Assembly: GCA_035502655.1 (NCBI GenBank)
Contig: DATJUF010000279.1
Coordinates: 1 to 18,421 of the forward strand
Length of the DNA: 18,421 nucleotides
Source of the DNA: DATJUF01 sp035502655
Lineage (GTDB): Bacteria > Desulfobacterota > Binatia > Binatales > Binataceae
Direction: 5' to 3'
Shown here piece by piece: positions 14,984 through 18,421 of the stretch. Each line of letters starts with the position of its first letter. Position 1 is the stretch's first letter. The translations under genes and the position numbers were made by a program. The notes beneath the pieces are model-generated. The model made no database searches. It saw only the letters and a program-made list of their open reading frames with translations, and was not told the DNA's origin.

Positions 14984-15054
14984 CAGCGATCGGCACGCTT
15001 AGGAGAAAAATCCTGGCCTCTAAACCTTCTGTGAGCCAACTAAAACTTCTAACA

Positions 15055-16647
15055 TTAAAAGCCAAAAATATTACCTGGCACCACTCTGATCAAGTTGCCT
15101 CTCACGTGAACCGGCGCTGCCGACATCGTGATCGTAACCGCACGCTCCTTATCCAGTTTCGTTTTCACCTCGCCGTCAAGGTAGGCATCGCTTCCGATCA
15201 CCCGCACGGTCACCCCGTTAAGCCCTGCGTTGCGCAGCTCCTGCTGGATTCGGTCCTGATTTATCGCCCATTGTGCTGTCTCGACGGTCATATCATCGAT
15301 TACCGTGCTCACACCATTGACGTTACGTGCGATCCGCTCCGCGTACGCCTTGTCCTTCTGGTCAAAGACCTTGCCTGTCAATGTCACTACGCCGCCCGAA
15401 CCGGCGTAGGCCCGGACCCGCCGCGTCCTCCGGTTCGCCCGCAAAGCTGCCGTCACCTCGTCCGTCAGCGATGGCTTGCGCCGTGCCTCTACATGATGGC
15501 GGTTGTGCGCATGGTGTGAGGCCACCCGCGCCGATGCGGCAGGCGCGGCCGGTGCCGTTGGCGGGAGGGTTGCTGGAGCGGTTGGAGGCAGGGCTGCGAC
15601 AGCCGGCGTGGGAGCCGGCATCGGGGCCGAGGTGTACTCCGGCGCCTCGCTCGGCCCGACGCTCGCCAGCTTCGCATTCAGCGCGGAGCCGAGCGAAGCC
15701 ATATCAGCAGAATTGGTCGCGAAGACAACCGGGTAGTCGATATTAACCGGACGGCCGCCGCTCACCGGCGGAAATTTCCACACGCTCATCTTGTTCACGA
15801 CTTCAGCATCGAGGCTGGGATTGGCCGCCGTTGACGTGATCACGCCGCCGCTCGCCACCTTTCCATCCGGGTTTATGCTAAGCCGCACAACCATTCCGTC
15901 GTGCAACGAGGGATCGTCTGCCAGCGCCTGTTTATACGTATCAAGCAGGCCTGCTTTATTGGCCTCAAACACCGTCTGGGCTGACGAAACGTTTCGCTGC
16001 AACGACGCTGCCAGATCGGGACCGGTGATCCGGATTTGCATATTCGTCGCAAGGGTGGCTTCAGGCCCTGACGGCAGCGCAGCGGCCGCCGGTGACGGCT
16101 TTGGCGAAACCTGCGCGATCGGCGCTGGCGGCCCCTCATGCCGCGTGGTTAGATAGACCGCTAAACCTGCACCTGCCGCCAGGGCGACGATCGCCGCCGC
16201 AGCGTAGCCCAGTGTGCCAATCACCCGGCGCCGGGGTTCGCCATATTGAGAATGCTGCTCGTAATCCGGCTGTGAGCCGAAGCTGGGATCCTGACCGAAA
16301 CCGGTATCCCCAAAAGCACCGGTCTGTTCATGCGCGGGCGCGTAATCCTCTGGATTAAGTCCTCGCCCTTGAGCCGCAAGGCCGCTATTGCCAGACCCGG
16401 CGGACGGTACCGTTCCACCAGTGTCAAGCGCCAGGCGAGTGCCGCAGTAGTTGCAGATCGTCTCGCCGGGCTCCGCTCTGCCTCCACATTCCGGACAGGT
16501 GCCGCCTCCGCCCGTTTCGGCGGATGCGTCCGGCGTCGCAACGGTCTGCCGAGCCGCGCTCGCGGAACTTACCAGCGCAGTGCCGTCAGTCTCGCAAAAA
16601 CGTTCTGCCTCAGGATAGGTCTTGCCGCAGCGCGGACAGATTTTCAT
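15055..16647 (-). CDS. Zinc-ribbon, TonB/AgmX-like and double-BON membrane protein
   Basis: A 530-residue multi-domain protein. Order: an N-terminal zinc-finger-like motif CPRCGKTYP with Cys4, Cys7 and Cys18; a second zinc ribbon CPEC/CNYC (Cys51, 54, 65, 68); a Gly/Gln-rich linker; one membrane segment (about 144-166); a TonB/AgmX-PglI-like C-terminal domain (about 215-310, with VVRLSINPDGKV and VVNKMSVWKFPPV); a Pro/Ala-rich linker with two LPPTAPA repeats and a His-rich patch (about 335-390); a BON domain (about 393-455, VVTLTGKVFDQ); and a second BON-like segment (463-523). The zinc ribbons would be cytoplasmic and the rest periplasmic. AgmX-like domains occur in gliding and envelope proteins, and BON domains bind phospholipid or envelope surfaces. 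The gene stands alone; GGAGG lies about 13 bases before the ATG. Confidence 0.88.
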   Translation of the reverse strand: MKICPRCGKTYPEAERFCETDGTALVSSASAARQTVATPDASAETGGGGTCPECGGRAEPGETICNYCGTRLALDTGGTVPSAGSGNSGLAAQGRGLNPEDYAPAHEQTGAFGDTGFGQDPSFGSQPDYEQHSQYGEPRRRVIGTLGYAAAAIVALAAGAGLAVYLTTRHEGPPAPIAQVSPKPSPAAAALPSGPEATLATNMQIRITGPDLAASLQRNVSSAQTVFEANKAGLLDTYKQALADDPSLHDGMVVRLSINPDGKVASGGVITSTAANPSLDAEVVNKMSVWKFPPVSGGRPVNIDYPVVFATNSADMASLGSALNAKLASVGPSEAPEYTSAPMPAPTPAVAALPPTAPATLPPTAPAAPAASARVASHHAHNRHHVEARRKPSLTDEVTAALRANRRTRRVRAYAGSGGVVTLTGKVFDQKDKAYAERIARNVNGVSTVIDDMTVETAQWAINQDRIQQELRNAGLNGVTVRVIGSDAYLDGEVKTKLDKERAVTITMSAAPVHVRGNLIRVVPGNIFGF

Positions 16648-16780
16648 CGCCGGTCGCCCACCTCCACGCGGCTATGATAGGCGCGGCGACCGCACAACAC
16701 CAACCCACACGGGATGGTCGCAGCCAGGTGCGGTGGCCGCTAGCGCTTACTTGCGTGGCAGCGAGGCGCGCACTTTCAGG

Positions 16781-16996
16781 TCACACTGGGGCACCTTCCA
16801 GCCGGAAGCCAATACGCACTTCAACCTGAAATTCAGGCTTGCCGCCATTCACTGCTCCGCGGATATTCTTTACCTCAAACCAATCCATGTTCCGCAGGGT
16901 CTGCGAAGCCTTGGTGATTGCGTTGCGCACGGCGTCATCGACACCTTCGCTAGAGACGCCCACCACTTCAATGATTTTGTAGGTTTTGTCCGGCAT
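16781..16996 (-). CDS. Dodecin (flavin-binding/sequestering protein)
   Basis: A 71-residue protein matching the dodecin fold along its length: TYKIIEVVGVSSEGVDDAV, ITKASQTLRNMDWFEV with the flavin-stacking Trp39, the IRG turn and FQVEVRIGFRLE at the C-terminus. Dodecins assemble into hollow dodecamers that store or buffer riboflavin, FMN or FAD in the cytoplasm. An in-frame ATG at 17008 exists, but it contains a GGAGG ribosome-binding site (17002-17006) with 5-base spacing to ATG 16996, and known dodecins begin at the equivalent of the second Met; I therefore start at 16996. It lies about 85 bases downstream of selA on the same strand, with no recognisable terminator between them. Confidence 0.95.
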   Translation of the reverse strand: MPDKTYKIIEVVGVSSEGVDDAVRNAITKASQTLRNMDWFEVKNIRGAVNGGKPEFQVEVRIGFRLEGAPV

Positions 16997-17081
16997 GACA
17001 TCCTCCATAGAATCAGCGGCTTCATCGCATCTTTCTCCCGTCCAGCGTTTTTAGCAAGGTTCGCTTTAGAAGGCGCAGGTC

Positions 17082-18421
17082 TCATACTGGACGTTGTGGC
17101 AAGCTGATTGCCAGCAACTGCGGGTCTTCAATCGTGCGCATATCCAGGTAGACTGCATCATCCCTGATCCGCCCGATTACCGCAGGCCGCGCACACCGCA
17201 GCATTGCCGCTAGCGCGTTCGCACCTATCGCAGGGTTCCTCACACGTAGCGCTCGCGATTCGATCGGCTCCGCCGGCAAGGCTCCCGAGCCAATCTCGGC
17301 AGTTGACGGCACCACTTCGATTGTGAATCCGGCGCCTAATGTATGCGCAAGCATTTCGCGCGCCACCTCGGCTCTCCGCTCGAGTTCGGCGACCGGCAGG
17401 ACGAGCATCCTCAACGTCGGTAATTGCCCGGCAACATCGTCACTGCGCAGATAGAGCCTGAGGGTCGCTTCGAGCGCCGCGAGTGTCAACTTGTCGCAAC
17501 GCAAAGCCCTGCGCAGTGGATTCCGCCGAATCAATTCAATCAAATCGCGCCGTCCCGCGATTAATCCAGCCTGCGGCCCTCCCAGCAGCTTGTCGCCAGA
17601 AAAAGTCACCAGTGCGGCGCCCGCTGCGATCCGTTCAGCCACGATCGGCTCACGCGGCAAGCCATAGGCTTGCAGGTCGATCAATGCGCCTGATCCAAGA
17701 TCCTCGATTACGGGCAAGCCATGCGCTTTGCCGATCTCGGCCAGTTCTTCCAACTCTACATCGGAGGTGAATCCTACTATCCGGTAATTCGACGGATGCA
17801 CCTTCATCAGCAGCGCCGTCTCCGGGTTGATCGCCGCTATGTAATCCGGCGCGTGTGTGCGATTCGTCGTCCCAACTTCGCGCAGCCGAGCGCCGCTGCG
17901 CGCCATCACGTCGGGGATTCTGAAGGCGCCGCCGATCTCAACTAGCTCGCCGCGCGAAACGATCACTTCGCGTGCCTGCGCCAGCGTATTCAATACGATC
18001 AGCACTGCGGCGGCATTGTTGTTGACGACCGCTGCCGCTTCCGCTCCCGTCAGCGCGCAAATTTGCTCCTCGACCAGATTGTCGCGCTCGCCGCGTTCGC
18101 CGCTCGAAAGGTCATATTCGAGATTAACCGGCGAGCGCGCAGCTTCGGCCATCGCCGCGATCGCAGATTCTGCCAAACGGCTCCGTCCCAGGTTCGTGTG
18201 GATCACGACGCCGGTCGCATTGACCACGCGCCGGAGCGTGGGCTCATCGCGGCGCGCCGCCGCGGCCGCCCGCCGCACCGCCTCGGCGATCGCTTGCTCG
18301 CGTGATTCCCATTGATTCGCGCTCGCATGATTCTCTCTTACTTCGTTTCGCAACTCATCGAGCGCGCGCCGCACGAGCGTGCGCATCCACCTCTGGTTGA
18401 ACCCCGCGAACGCCGCATCGC
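17082..18421 (-). CDS. selA: L-seryl-tRNA(Sec) selenium transferase, 5' end outside window
   Basis: SelA converts seryl-tRNA(Sec) to selenocysteinyl-tRNA(Sec) using selenophosphate and PLP. From an internal Met at 18386 there are 434 residues with the diagnostic motifs NATGVVIHTNLGRS (56-69), LEYDLSSGERGERD (89-102), NNNAAAV (122-128), RGELVEIGGAFRIPD (145-159), HPSNYRIVGF (197-206), EDLGSGAL (228-235) and FSGDKLLGGPQAG with the PLP-binding Lys266. The C-terminal GRIRDDAVYLDMRTI is also typical. The frame stays open to the window edge (reading DAAFAGFNQRW before that Met), and known SelA proteins are about 30-40 residues longer at the N-terminus, so the true start lies beyond 18421. Its presence implies a selenocysteine pathway; selB, selC and selD are not in this window. 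Confidence 0.97.
   Translation of the reverse strand, partial: DAAFAGFNQRWMRTLVRRALDELRNEVRENHASANQWESREQAIAEAVRRAAAAARRDEPTLRRVVNATGVVIHTNLGRSRLAESAIAAMAEAARSPVNLEYDLSSGERGERDNLVEEQICALTGAEAAAVVNNNAAAVLIVLNTLAQAREVIVSRGELVEIGGAFRIPDVMARSGARLREVGTTNRTHAPDYIAAINPETALLMKVHPSNYRIVGFTSDVELEELAEIGKAHGLPVIEDLGSGALIDLQAYGLPREPIVAERIAAGAALVTFSGDKLLGGPQAGLIAGRRDLIELIRRNPLRRALRCDKLTLAALEATLRLYLRSDDVAGQLPTLRMLVLPVAELERRAEVAREMLAHTLGAGFTIEVVPSTAEIGSGALPAEPIESRALRVRNPAIGANALAAMLRCARPAVIGRIRDDAVYLDMRTIEDPQLLAISLPQRPV

Overview
The window is a compact, moderately GC-rich bacterial chromosome segment. Genes are short-spaced and almost all on the minus strand. I see no IS element, integrase, CRISPR array, rRNA or tRNA. 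A bactofilin, a lipoprotein with a lipobox, an operon of MoxR and VWA membrane proteins, and a zinc-ribbon/TonB-like/BON protein point to a Gram-negative bacterium. The AgmX/PglI-like domain is most familiar from the deltaproteobacterial and myxobacterial side, but I cannot fix the phylum from sequence alone. A selA gene implies that the organism makes selenoproteins.

Left part (1-3410): the 3' portion of a short-chain dehydrogenase gene runs in from the left edge and is followed by a small bactofilin (both plus strand). Facing them is a minus-strand pair, a DUF72 protein and a protein of unknown function. A gene-poor stretch of about 570 bases, which looks A+T-richer than its neighbours, then leads to a small plus-strand excisionase-type helix-turn-helix gene. 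That gene has a candidate promoter, a leader hairpin and a terminator-like hairpin.

Central part (3411-11138, minus): five tightly coupled genes encode a MoxR/VWA system. In transcription order they are a membrane protein with a long low-complexity region, a MoxR AAA+ ATPase, a DUF58 protein, a BatA-like VWA membrane protein whose MIDAS serines are both glycine, and an 861-residue membrane protein with two intact VWA MIDAS sites flanking a GATase-like segment. Junctions are 4-nt overlap, 10-nt gap, 2-nt gap and 8-nt overlap, so one transcript with translational coupling is likely. By analogy with MoxR/VWA and Bat systems, the ATPase probably remodels or activates metal-binding VWA partners at the membrane. 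The target is unknown.

Right part (11297-18421, minus): a beta-hydroxyacid dehydrogenase is followed by apparently independent small units. These are a lipoprotein bracketed by two strong hairpins, a 57-residue CsbD-family protein, a charged 95-residue unknown, and an SCP2 lipid-binding protein with a good promoter and an 18-bp dyad at its presumed start site. Then come a zinc-ribbon/TM/TonB-like/double-BON protein, a dodecin, and selA, which runs off the right edge.

The least ordinary items are the MoxR/VWA operon with its unequal VWA sites, the multi-domain zinc-ribbon/BON protein, the dyad-controlled SCP2 gene, and the orphan helix-turn-helix gene with its structured leader. I found nothing I could defend as a wholly new system.
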